Shown here piece by piece: positions 48,037 through 56,299 of a stretch of DNA of 64,000 nucleotides. The stretch comes from Colwellia sp. (GTDB lineage: Bacteria; Pseudomonadota; Gammaproteobacteria; Enterobacterales; Alteromonadaceae), in contig JABSOZ010000003.1 in assembly GCA_013215295.1 (NCBI GenBank), positions 434,001 to 498,000 of the forward strand, written 5' to 3'. Numbering within the stretch: the stretch's first letter is position 1; each line of letters begins with the position of its first letter. The notes under the pieces were generated by a model. It was not told the origin of the DNA and did no database searches. It saw only the letters and a list, made by a program, of their open reading frames with translations. The position numbers and the translations under genes were made by a program.

Positions 48037-49695
48037 GTGAGAATAGGTATTGATTTTGATAATACAATTATTAATTATCATCATGTTTTTCACTCTTTAG
48101 CTTGCGAATTCAGTTACATTTCCGTAGATACACCTAAAGACAAAGAACAAGTGAAGCAAGCAATCATTGCCCATTATGGCAATGATCTACACTGGCAAGA
48201 ACTTCAATCTATTGCTTATGGGAAAGCTATTTTTCAGGCCGAAGCATTTGAAGGTGTTTTAGTTGCGCTTGAATCATTGAAAACAAAAGGCCATGAGTTA
48301 TTTATTGTTAGTCATAAAAGTGTTGCATCGCACTATGATCCAACGGTTCAATTAAGAGAATATGCACTCGATTGGTTGACCAAAAACTTCATTGTCAATG
48401 AAGCGCTAATTCATGACTCATCGTTATTTTTTCTTGAAAACCTAGAAGATAAAATATCAACTATAACAAGTCTAGATCTTGATATATTTATAGATGATTT
48501 AGATTTAGTTATTTTGCATCCAAACTTCCCCAAGAAAACTATCGCCATAGGTTTTGGCGAGAATAAATTGTCAACAGTTGAACGTTGCCATGATTGGCAA
48601 CAGTGTTTACAAACGTGTCTTGTCATTAGCAGTTTAGGCATAAATGAAACACAGTCTTGGTTTTCATTTGAAAAAGGTTTTCCACTGACAGCGAATGCAT
48701 TAACAAGGCATGGTAATAACCAGATTGTTGAAGTGGTTTCTCAAAGGAGTAAAAAGTACATATTAAAACGTTATTTTTCTTCTGAATTTGACAGCCGAAA
48801 TCGTGGGGAAACTGAATTCGAAGCACTAAAGCTTTTTTGTGAACATGAAATAAATAACACTCCTTATCCATATGTTTTTGACAATATAAATCAATACGCT
48901 TTTTATCAATATATAGAAGGTAGTAACCAAGTATCGGTTGAACACAGTGTAGAAAGTGCAAAAGCAATAACGCAATTTATTACTCAATTAAAGAATATTC
49001 ATCAAACAGCCGATACCCTAGTAATGGACCAAGCGTCTGATGCTAGAAATACGCTTGCAGATTATTTTGACAAGATAGAGTCAAGATTAAAATTAATAGA
49101 GATAGGTTGTGATCAAAACCTAGCTTTAACAGATGTAGAAATATTTATTAAAGAGGATTTTTGTTTATTTAAACAACAGGTTTTTACTCATGTACGCCAG
49201 AAAATCAAACAATTTTCTTTATCTGATAAGCAGGGTTTTTCATCGCATAGTAAAACGTTGAGTCCATCTGATTTAGGGCCACATAATATGCTTAAATCTG
49301 GTGATGATGATTTCAGTTTTATCGACTTTGAATATTTTGGTTTAGACGATGCATGCAAAATGATAGCTGATTTATTTCATCATGCGCAAAGAAGATTATC
49401 AGAAAAGTCTAAGTGGACTATATATCATGAATATTTAGCCCATATCGGAGGTAATGATGAATTTGTAAAGCGATTTGATATTGTTATCGACTTAATAGGT
49501 TTGGAGTGGATATTGATCGTATTAAATATTGCGGCCCCTGGAACAATTGAGCGGAGAGTTTTTGCCAACAATCATTTGGATGTTGGGCAACTTATTACCG
49601 AACGACTGGCTTTAGCAACCAATATGTTACAAGGTTTTAATGATATTGCTGATAAATCAGGACAATATTTAACGATAAATTGTGAGTCAGAATGA
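48037..49695 (+). CDS. HAD-like / aminoglycoside-phosphotransferase-like fusion
   Basis: 552 residues. The N-terminal 190 residues look like a HAD hydrolase: GIDFDNTI with nucleophile Asp6 and Asp8, a SHKS segment, and FIDDLDLVI. From about residue 220 on, the protein resembles the APH/choline-kinase fold, with SPSDLGPHNML (Asp412, Asn417) and FIDFEYF (Asp430) as catalytic and metal motifs. A phosphatase and a small-molecule kinase in one chain suggests paired steps on a sugar. GTG start, four bases after the aminotransferase. The substrate is unknown. Confidence 0.75.
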   Translation: MRIGIDFDNTIINYHHVFHSLACEFSYISVDTPKDKEQVKQAIIAHYGNDLHWQELQSIAYGKAIFQAEAFEGVLVALESLKTKGHELFIVSHKSVASHYDPTVQLREYALDWLTKNFIVNEALIHDSSLFFLENLEDKISTITSLDLDIFIDDLDLVILHPNFPKKTIAIGFGENKLSTVERCHDWQQCLQTCLVISSLGINETQSWFSFEKGFPLTANALTRHGNNQIVEVVSQRSKKYILKRYFSSEFDSRNRGETEFEALKLFCEHEINNTPYPYVFDNINQYAFYQYIEGSNQVSVEHSVESAKAITQFITQLKNIHQTADTLVMDQASDARNTLADYFDKIESRLKLIEIGCDQNLALTDVEIFIKEDFCLFKQQVFTHVRQKIKQFSLSDKQGFSSHSKTLSPSDLGPHNMLKSGDDDFSFIDFEYFGLDDACKMIADLFHHAQRRLSEKSKWTIYHEYLAHIGGNDEFVKRFDIVIDLIGLEWILIVLNIAAPGTIERRVFANNHLDVGQLITERLALATNMLQGFNDIADKSGQYLTINCESE

Positions 49696-49855
49696 TTTTT
49701 AGCGTTATTGATGAATTTATCTACAAACAAGCTATTTAAATACTTATTTTGAAGGTCTTGGTGCATATATTGCTTGAGTGATCATTAATAAAAATAACGT
49801 CAAAGACTATGATAAGCTTTTGGTAAAATGTGTTTTTTTAGAAAAGGTGGGTTAA

Positions 49856-50986
49856 GTGAAAGTTATACAATATGACGAAACATTACAGGAATACAATAGT
49901 GCTTTACTTAATACATTAAGAGGCTTCACGCCTAAGTACGAATTTATTGCAATTTGGGTACCCGATGCTGACTTATTAAGAAGTGTCATTTCATTAGTTG
50001 AAGCTGCTTTTTCTGAAGATGAATTTCAATTTACACTTAATTTTTCCAAAGAAACTATGCTGCCAATAAACAGAAAAGAGTTTGACCTTCGTTTAGCTGA
50101 TATCGCTATTTTTACTTCTGAAGAAACTGTAACAGGTGTCAACTATCACTTTAGTGATATGAAATCGAAAGACAGAAAGTTATCATTCCAAAAGAATCAA
50201 ATATTCAATCCAAACAGTAATGATAATAAAACAACGACACAACAGCAAAGTGAATTGAATGGCGATGAAATATATTTGAGTCAAATTAATTATTTCTGTG
50301 CGCATGCAAAGCACAACACCATGCTTGAAGAGGTTGACGTTTTAACGTTAATGACACTTTCAGAACAGAAAATAACGCTACAAGTTCAGATTGATCAGGA
50401 AAATGTTATACGTCACTTAGCTTATCATGGAGAATTGCCTTTAATACAAAAAGGTATATTTGAAGCTGCATGCCAGTTGCTTGTTAATTTACCGATAGAT
50501 GATATTCGTGATAATGGCCTTACCTTAATTGAATACCATTTAAGAAAAAATAGTAAACAAAGAAAAATGGCCGGTATTCAAGTGCATTTCAATTTTTCTG
50601 AAATTTTTTCTCCCTTAAAAGCGTTGTTATCAGTGTTGGTAAAACAATTAGAGAGCAAAAAAGTTAATTTTTTTGATATTCGAAACCAATTAACATGGGG
50701 TACTTCTCAAAGAGATGACATTAAGAAACAATTAAATGAGTCTATTAATCAGTATTTATCTGATGAAAATAAATCAGTCGGCATTGAAATTGATAATATT
50801 GATGAAAAAGCCAGAGTAACAATCATGCTTGGTGATGAAATATCAGCTAATGAAAAAGGGCAATTGCTCATGGACTTAGAAATTATAGTACGTAAGGAAG
50901 TACACCCAGCAATTCAACTTTATTCTACGCTTTATGTCGATAGAAATACAAAACGAAAAGGCCATCAGTGGGCGATTAACCTTTAG
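49856..50986 (+). CDS. Uncharacterised 376-residue protein
   Basis: I do not recognise this family. It is soluble, without signal or membrane segments. A Gln/Asn/Thr-rich linker lies near residues 115-135; around 185-225 is a helical stretch (GIFEAACQLLVNLPIDDIRDNG), and the C-terminus (VRKEVHPAIQLYSTLYVDRN) is distinctive. GTG start behind AAGGTGGG. It sits 160 bases after the fusion gene and 30 bases before the radical SAM gene, so it may be a partner or assembly factor for that enzyme. Confidence 0.75.
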   Translation: MKVIQYDETLQEYNSALLNTLRGFTPKYEFIAIWVPDADLLRSVISLVEAAFSEDEFQFTLNFSKETMLPINRKEFDLRLADIAIFTSEETVTGVNYHFSDMKSKDRKLSFQKNQIFNPNSNDNKTTTQQQSELNGDEIYLSQINYFCAHAKHNTMLEEVDVLTLMTLSEQKITLQVQIDQENVIRHLAYHGELPLIQKGIFEAACQLLVNLPIDDIRDNGLTLIEYHLRKNSKQRKMAGIQVHFNFSEIFSPLKALLSVLVKQLESKKVNFFDIRNQLTWGTSQRDDIKKQLNESINQYLSDENKSVGIEIDNIDEKARVTIMLGDEISANEKGQLLMDLEIIVRKEVHPAIQLYSTLYVDRNTKRKGHQWAINL

Positions 50987-51016
50987 CATTTTCGACCACA
51001 CATTTTGGAGAGAACA

Positions 51017-52129
51017 ATGGAAGACTTTACTGAAAAATTGATACTAGATGACACCAAAATAGGTTGGCATTTAGACCGTGTTGAAAAGTGGAAGCGTGGC
51101 GAAAAATTTGCACCTATCACAATTGATATGGCACTTACGCGTGCATGTAATTATTCGTGTGGTTATTGTTATGCCATGCTACAAGAAAATGATAGACATA
51201 ATATTGATCAGAAAGTGATTTACGACTTTCTTGAAGATTGTGCAGACATTGGTGTTAAAGGCATTAGTTTTGTTTCTGATGGTGAAAATACAATATCACC
51301 TGTTTTTGTTGATGCCGTTATTCGAGGTAAAGAATTAGGTTTGTCGATGGCTGTTGGTACTAATGGTTACGCATTGACTACTTCAAAGCTTGAAATGATT
51401 TTACCCCACTTAGATTACATTCGTATTAATATCTCAGCAGGCGAACCGAAACGATATGCAGAAATTATGGGGACTAGAGAAAAGGCCTTTGATCGTGTTT
51501 GTAAAAATATCCGTGAAATGGTACGTATTAAAAAAGAGAATAATCTGAAGGTTACGATTGGCATGCAAATGGTCTTAATGCCACAAGATAAAGATCAAAT
51601 TATGCCACTTGCAGAATTAGGCAAAGAACTAAGGCCAGATTACCTGGTGATAAAACACTGTAGTGATGATGAGGATGGTTCGCTCGGCATCGATTATGAT
51701 AAATATGAAGACTTGTATGATACCTTGCATGAAGCTGAAGCTTTGTCTGATGACGAATATAGTGTAGTAGTGAAGTGGTCGAAGATTCGTGCGAATGGTA
51801 AACGTTCATATCAAAAATGTTATGGCGCACCATTTATGTTGCAAATGTCGGGATCTGGCTTAGTTGCCCCATGTGGTATGTTATTTAATGAAAAATATAA
51901 AAAATTTCACATAGGTAATATCGTGGAAACACGCTTTAAAGATATTTATAACTCTGATCGTTATTGGGATGTTATGAACTACTTATCTTCTCCTGAATTT
52001 AATGCTCAAAAAATGTGTGGATCTTTATGTTTGCAGCATAAAGTTAATGAACAATTAGATGCTCATGTTAAAGGGAGTCCTTTACTACAGCCCGAAGGCA
52101 ATAAACCAATACACATTAACTTCATTTAA
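51017..52129 (+). CDS. Radical SAM enzyme with SPASM-like C-terminus
   Basis: 370 residues. Cys44, Cys48 and Cys51 (ACNYSCGYCYAM) form the radical SAM iron-sulfur motif CX3CX2C. A Cys-rich C-terminal region (KCYGAPFML, APCGMLF, MCGSLCLQH) probably binds a second cluster, as in SPASM proteins. Located among sugar genes, it could epimerise, deaminate or rearrange a sugar, or modify the partner protein. The ATG at 51017 follows GGAGAGA. The substrate is unknown. Confidence 0.88.
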   Translation: MEDFTEKLILDDTKIGWHLDRVEKWKRGEKFAPITIDMALTRACNYSCGYCYAMLQENDRHNIDQKVIYDFLEDCADIGVKGISFVSDGENTISPVFVDAVIRGKELGLSMAVGTNGYALTTSKLEMILPHLDYIRINISAGEPKRYAEIMGTREKAFDRVCKNIREMVRIKKENNLKVTIGMQMVLMPQDKDQIMPLAELGKELRPDYLVIKHCSDDEDGSLGIDYDKYEDLYDTLHEAEALSDDEYSVVVKWSKIRANGKRSYQKCYGAPFMLQMSGSGLVAPCGMLFNEKYKKFHIGNIVETRFKDIYNSDRYWDVMNYLSSPEFNAQKMCGSLCLQHKVNEQLDAHVKGSPLLQPEGNKPIHINFI

Positions 52130-52141
52130 AAAGTAGGCTTT

Positions 52142-53122
52142 ATGGAAACAATACTTATTACAGGTGGCGCGGGTTACGTTGGTGCAGTGCTTACACCAAA
52201 ATTACTTGATTTAGGTTATCGAGTTAAAGTCATAGATTTAATGATTTATGGTGAAAACGTTATTGCTGAGCATGTAAACTTAGAAATGACCAAAGGTGAT
52301 ATTAGAGATCAATCCTTGTTGAGTAAATTATTGGTTGGTGTTGATTATGTCATCCATCTCGCTTGTATCTCCAATGACCCTAGTTTTGATCTTAATCCTG
52401 AGCTTGGTCGAAGTATCAATTTAGATGCCTTTGAGCCCCTAGTAAAACTCTCTCAGAAGGAGGGCGTAAAACGTTTTGTTTATGCTTCATCTTCAAGTGT
52501 TTACGGGGTTAAAGATGTCGAGAATGTGAGTGAAGATATGGTCTTAGAGCCGTTGACTGACTATTCAGTGTTTAAGGCTGATTGTGAAAAAATACTCGCT
52601 AACTATACAAGTGATGATTTTGTAACAGTGACTATTCGCCCGGCAACTGTTTGCGGTTATTCACCAAGACAGCGTTTAGATGTTGTGGTAAATATATTAA
52701 CTAATTTTGCCTATCATAAAGGTAGTATTAAGGTTTTTGGTGGAGAACAATTAAGGCCAAATATCCACATTCAGGATATGACCAATTTATATGCCGAGTT
52801 ATTGACAATGCCAGCAGATAAAATTAATGGTGAGATTTTTAATGCGGGTTACGAAAATCAAAAAGTAATTACGTTGGCTCATACTGTTCAAGAAGTTTTG
52901 GGAGATGACATTACTATTGAGGTTGAGCCCACGGACGATAACCGTTCTTATCATATCTCTTCGCAAAAAATAAAAGATTGTTTAGGATTTACTCCACAAT
53001 TTACGATTAAAGATGCGGTAATTGAATTGAAGGATGCCTTTGATCAAGGTTTATTACCCAATGCATTAGATGATAAGCGTTATTTCAATATTAAAACCAT
53101 GCTTGATCTACATTTGGAATAA
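52142..53122 (+). CDS. NAD-dependent nucleotide-sugar epimerase/dehydratase
   Basis: 326 residues of the extended short-chain dehydrogenase family: GGAGYVGAVLTPKL for NAD binding, a YASSSSVYG strand, and catalytic YSVFK (Tyr and Lys). Substrate class (epimerase, dehydratase or reductase) cannot be fixed. It follows the radical SAM gene by 12 bases, and the transketolase gene starts one base after its stop, so these three are in one operon. Confidence 0.88.
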   Translation: METILITGGAGYVGAVLTPKLLDLGYRVKVIDLMIYGENVIAEHVNLEMTKGDIRDQSLLSKLLVGVDYVIHLACISNDPSFDLNPELGRSINLDAFEPLVKLSQKEGVKRFVYASSSSVYGVKDVENVSEDMVLEPLTDYSVFKADCEKILANYTSDDFVTVTIRPATVCGYSPRQRLDVVVNILTNFAYHKGSIKVFGGEQLRPNIHIQDMTNLYAELLTMPADKINGEIFNAGYENQKVITLAHTVQEVLGDDITIEVEPTDDNRSYHISSQKIKDCLGFTPQFTIKDAVIELKDAFDQGLLPNALDDKRYFNIKTMLDLHLE

Positions 53123-53123
53123 T

Positions 53124-53963
53124 ATGAAACTGCTAAAAAGGTTATCACTAGAACAACTGAAAATTATCCCTAAAAGAATAAATCAAGATATGCTTGATGT
53201 CTGTATTCCCGCAAGAGCAGGGCATATTGCACCATCGCTTTCTTGCACTGAAATTCTTGTCGCTCTTTATTATCATGTGATGAATATTGCTGAAGATCCT
53301 CACTGGGAGGGTCGTGACCGTATGATCTTTTCAAAAGCTCACGGTTGTTATTCTCTCTACGCTATTCTTGCAGATCTTGGTTACATACCTCAAAAACAAT
53401 GGCGTAACTTTTATCGAGACTCTGAATTATCAGGTTGTTCTGAACAAAATATAGATTTTGGGATTGAAGCGTCGTGTGGTTCTTTGGGGCACGGGTTACC
53501 TATGGCTGTAGGCCAAGCGTTTGCGGCTAAATTACAAAAGAAAGATATTAACGTTTATTGCATTATCGGCGATGGTGAAATGCAAGAAGGTACCAATTGG
53601 GAAGCTTTGCAATTTGCAAGTAAGTTTAAATTGGATAATCTCATCATTATTATTGATGCAAATAAACTTCAAGCAATGGACTTTGTTGATAACGTACTAA
53701 CAGACCAAGATATAATCTCAGATTTAACGGTGAAAATGCAGGCTTTTGGTTGTCATGTAGAGACATGCAATGGCCATTCGTTATCAGACTTACTCGATAC
53801 ATTTTCATCGTTAACATCCCGAGAACATGATAGTGGACCAAAAGCGTTGATAGCAGATACTATAAAAGGTCATGGCTTGAACTGTATGGAAGGTGTGGCT
53901 AAATTTCATTTTAGATTACCTAAAGAAGAAGATTTAGCGCAAGGGGGCTTGTATGAAAAGTAG
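53124..53963 (+). CDS. Transketolase N-terminal (TPP-binding) subunit
   Basis: 279 residues, matching the thiamine-diphosphate domain of transketolase: SKAHGCYSLYAIL, GSLGHGLPMAVGQAF, and the Mg-TPP motif GDG (149-151) to Asn180. It is a separate protein from the pyrimidine-binding half encoded by the next gene, with an 11-base overlap. Together they may move a two-carbon unit, perhaps to build a branched or longer sugar. Any role in central metabolism is less likely given the sugar-locus setting. Confidence 0.9.
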   Translation: MKLLKRLSLEQLKIIPKRINQDMLDVCIPARAGHIAPSLSCTEILVALYYHVMNIAEDPHWEGRDRMIFSKAHGCYSLYAILADLGYIPQKQWRNFYRDSELSGCSEQNIDFGIEASCGSLGHGLPMAVGQAFAAKLQKKDINVYCIIGDGEMQEGTNWEALQFASKFKLDNLIIIIDANKLQAMDFVDNVLTDQDIISDLTVKMQAFGCHVETCNGHSLSDLLDTFSSLTSREHDSGPKALIADTIKGHGLNCMEGVAKFHFRLPKEEDLAQGGLYEK

Positions 53964-54462
53964 TGCAGACAATCCTTATTATCGCAAAAATATTATTAAT
54001 AAGCTGACTAAATATATGGCAAGCAATGAAAAGTATGTGTTGTTCGTTTGTGATAGTGGTTTTGGTGTTATTGATGATCTAAAGACGCGTTTTCCTGAAC
54101 GAGTTCATAATGTTGGTATTATGGAGCAAGGTACTATTGGCATTGCTGCTGGTATGGCGCAAATGGGCATGATTCCGATAGTATATAGTATCGTTAACTT
54201 CCTCGCTTTTCGTTCTGTTGAGCAAATTAGAAATGATATTGTTCTTCAGCAAGTGAATGTGAAATTAATTGCTACCGGGGTTAATAATTACTTTAAATTT
54301 TTAGGTCAGTCTCATTGTTGTGATGAACAAGATAAAACCATTATGAATATGATTGGAATGCCAGTTTTTGATCCTTATGAAACTATGCCTAATGAAAATG
54401 AATATGATGAACTTGTAGATGAATGGCTCACATCACCCAACGCTGGATATATGAGAGTCTAA
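53953..54462 (+). CDS. Transketolase pyrimidine-binding subunit lacking the C-terminal domain
   Basis: 169 residues. It matches only the middle domain of transketolase, with the cofactor-activating Glu58 in GIMEQGTIGIAAGMAQMG, and stops at GYMRV, where the domain normally ends. Usual C-terminal subunits are about 300 residues. No coding continuation follows in another frame before the convergent gene, so this is not a simple frameshift. The third domain is not part of the active site in known transketolases, so the pair may still work. Confidence 0.85.
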   Translation: MKSSADNPYYRKNIINKLTKYMASNEKYVLFVCDSGFGVIDDLKTRFPERVHNVGIMEQGTIGIAAGMAQMGMIPIVYSIVNFLAFRSVEQIRNDIVLQQVNVKLIATGVNNYFKFLGQSHCCDEQDKTIMNMIGMPVFDPYETMPNENEYDELVDEWLTSPNAGYMRV

Positions 54463-54470
54463 ACAGATAT

Positions 54471-54512
54471 CACAGCAAGAGCTCCTAACCTATGACTTGA
54501 ACTCTTGCTGTT
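54471..54512. terminator. Hairpin between convergent genes
   Basis: ACAGCAAGAG pairs with CTCTTGCTGT across a loop of about 20 bases. It is placed between the convergent transketolase and epimerase genes; there is no good T run, so terminator activity is uncertain. Confidence 0.5.
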
Positions 54513-54531
54513 GTGTCTTATAATTTCAGTT

Positions 54532-55527
54532 TTATTTTTCTGATAAAGCGTCAAACCACTCTTTAGTCTCTACTGCGATTGATTCTTCATTCCAAACAGG
54601 GGCATTTTTCCAATAATCAATATGAGAAAGCATTTTGTTGACACCTTGTTCAAATGACACTTGAGGAAGCCAATTGGTTAGCTGTTTTATTTTTGATATA
54701 TCAGCAAATGTGCAATCTGGTTCACCTGGCCGTTTAGGAATGTAGCTTACTTCACCGCCGAGTAATGAGACTAACTTATTAATAGAATAAGTACCGCCAC
54801 TGCCAATGTTCATTATTTCATTACATTGCTTAACTTGAGCAACAGCCCAGATACCAGAAACTATATCTGAAATATACGTGAAGTCTCTAGTTTGCTCTCC
54901 ATCTCCCACAACTGTGTATGCTTTTCCTGCCAACTTTTGCGCTAAAAACACACCAAAAACTGCACCATACGTTCCTGATGTTCTCGAACGAGGACCATAG
55001 GCATTAAAGAATCGAGTTGAATTTACGGGTAGATCGTAAACTTTCCCCCAATGTAACACCATTTCTTCTGCTAACCTTTTAGTTAAAGCATAAGGGTACT
55101 CTACACGTATCTCGGCCTCTTCTTTAGTTGGAAATTCATCAGGAACCCCATAACAAGAAGCAGATGCAGCATAGACAAGTTTTTTCAGTGATGGAGCGCA
55201 TCTAGCCGCTTGGATAACATTCATAGTACCAATGACGTTGGACTTGAAGTATGCATCAGGGTCTTTTATTGAAGGTACAATATCAGCGAGAGCAGCTAAA
55301 TGAAAAACATAATCAGCATCTGTAAAATACTGTTTCATGCAAACATCGCTTTCTGAAATATCTAGTTCAACGATAGTAAGATTTTCATTGTGACTTTGAT
55401 GTGCTAAATTTTCAGGACGTCCTGAGGAAAAATTATCTAACACTAATGTTGAAATATTCATGTCTAATAATAAATCGACTAAGTGACTGCCAATAAAGCC
55501 ACATCCACCGGTAACAATTGCTTTCAT
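54532..55527 (-). CDS. NAD-dependent epimerase/dehydratase (UDP-sugar 4-epimerase-like)
   Basis: 331 residues: GGCGFIGSHLVDLL for NAD binding, YAASASCYG, and catalytic YALTK. It is close to the GalE/WbpP-type epimerases of surface polysaccharide loci. The start at 55527 follows AGGATG; the longer form adds a non-conserved leader. It is the only minus-strand gene in the cassette and has its own promoter region. Confidence 0.87.
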   Translation of the reverse strand: MKAIVTGGCGFIGSHLVDLLLDMNISTLVLDNFSSGRPENLAHQSHNENLTIVELDISESDVCMKQYFTDADYVFHLAALADIVPSIKDPDAYFKSNVIGTMNVIQAARCAPSLKKLVYAASASCYGVPDEFPTKEEAEIRVEYPYALTKRLAEEMVLHWGKVYDLPVNSTRFFNAYGPRSRTSGTYGAVFGVFLAQKLAGKAYTVVGDGEQTRDFTYISDIVSGIWAVAQVKQCNEIMNIGSGGTYSINKLVSLLGGEVSYIPKRPGEPDCTFADISKIKQLTNWLPQVSFEQGVNKMLSHIDYWKNAPVWNEESIAVETKEWFDALSEK

Positions 55528-55631
55528 TTTACATCCTATGTTTTTTTGGTCTGAAGGTTGCATCTGTTTTTAGATTACGTTGACAATAATTAAAGAAAGA
55601 TATCTAATTACTTAATTCTAAGGAGAATTAC

Positions 55632-56240
55632 GTGAATAAGCTAGACCAAATGTTTGAAAAGTCTTCTACCCCAGCTGATTACGCAAAAGATTATAATCAA
55701 TATCTTGTAAAAATATTATCAGCAATTGAAGGTGACGCATTTAATAATTACATTCAATTATTACTAGACGTCGCAAAATCAGGGAAAACAATATATATCA
55801 TAGGTAATGGTGGCAGTGCAGCGACAGCATCACATTATGCTAATGATATTAGCTTTGGTGTTAAAAGTGTATCCTGCGGTTTAAAAGCTATTTCGTTAAC
55901 TGATAATAATGCCGTTTTAACCGCGCTAGGTAACGATTATGGCTATGAGTATATTTTTTCTAAACAGTTAGAAAAAATTATGGTTGAGGGCGATATATTG
56001 ATTGCTATCTCGGCTTCTGGAAATTCTGAAAACATTGTTAAAGCTGTGGATTTTGTAAGGAATATAGGTAACAGAACTGTTGGTATATCTGGTTTTGATG
56101 GTGGTTACTTAGCCGAGCATAGCGATGTATCTCTTTTAGTGAGTTCTAATAAAGGAGAATACGGCCCTGTTGAAGATGTACACAGCATTATTGGCCATAT
56201 CACTGGTACTTATTTAGCTCGTCATTTTACTTGTGAATAA
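55632..56240 (+). CDS. SIS-domain sugar isomerase (GmhA-like)
   Basis: 202 residues. The phosphosugar-binding motif IIGNGGSAATASHYANDI and ISASGNSENIVKAV fit the GmhA/DiaA branch of SIS proteins. GmhA turns sedoheptulose 7-phosphate into heptose 7-phosphate. The next genes encode an HldE-like kinase/cytidylyltransferase and a nucleotidyltransferase, which supports a heptose-like role. GTG start with TAAGGAG upstream. Confidence 0.85.
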   Translation: MNKLDQMFEKSSTPADYAKDYNQYLVKILSAIEGDAFNNYIQLLLDVAKSGKTIYIIGNGGSAATASHYANDISFGVKSVSCGLKAISLTDNNAVLTALGNDYGYEYIFSKQLEKIMVEGDILIAISASGNSENIVKAVDFVRNIGNRTVGISGFDGGYLAEHSDVSLLVSSNKGEYGPVEDVHSIIGHITGTYLARHFTCE

Positions 56241-56299
56241 TGATAAGCCTTTGACTTTTAATATTAACTCAGATTATGAAAAACTAGGTGATTATTTCA

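Noticed and set aside
53953-54462. Frameshifted or truncated transketolase
   Set aside because: The protein ends at a natural domain boundary, key residues are intact, and no C-terminal-domain coding follows in any frame before the convergent gene.
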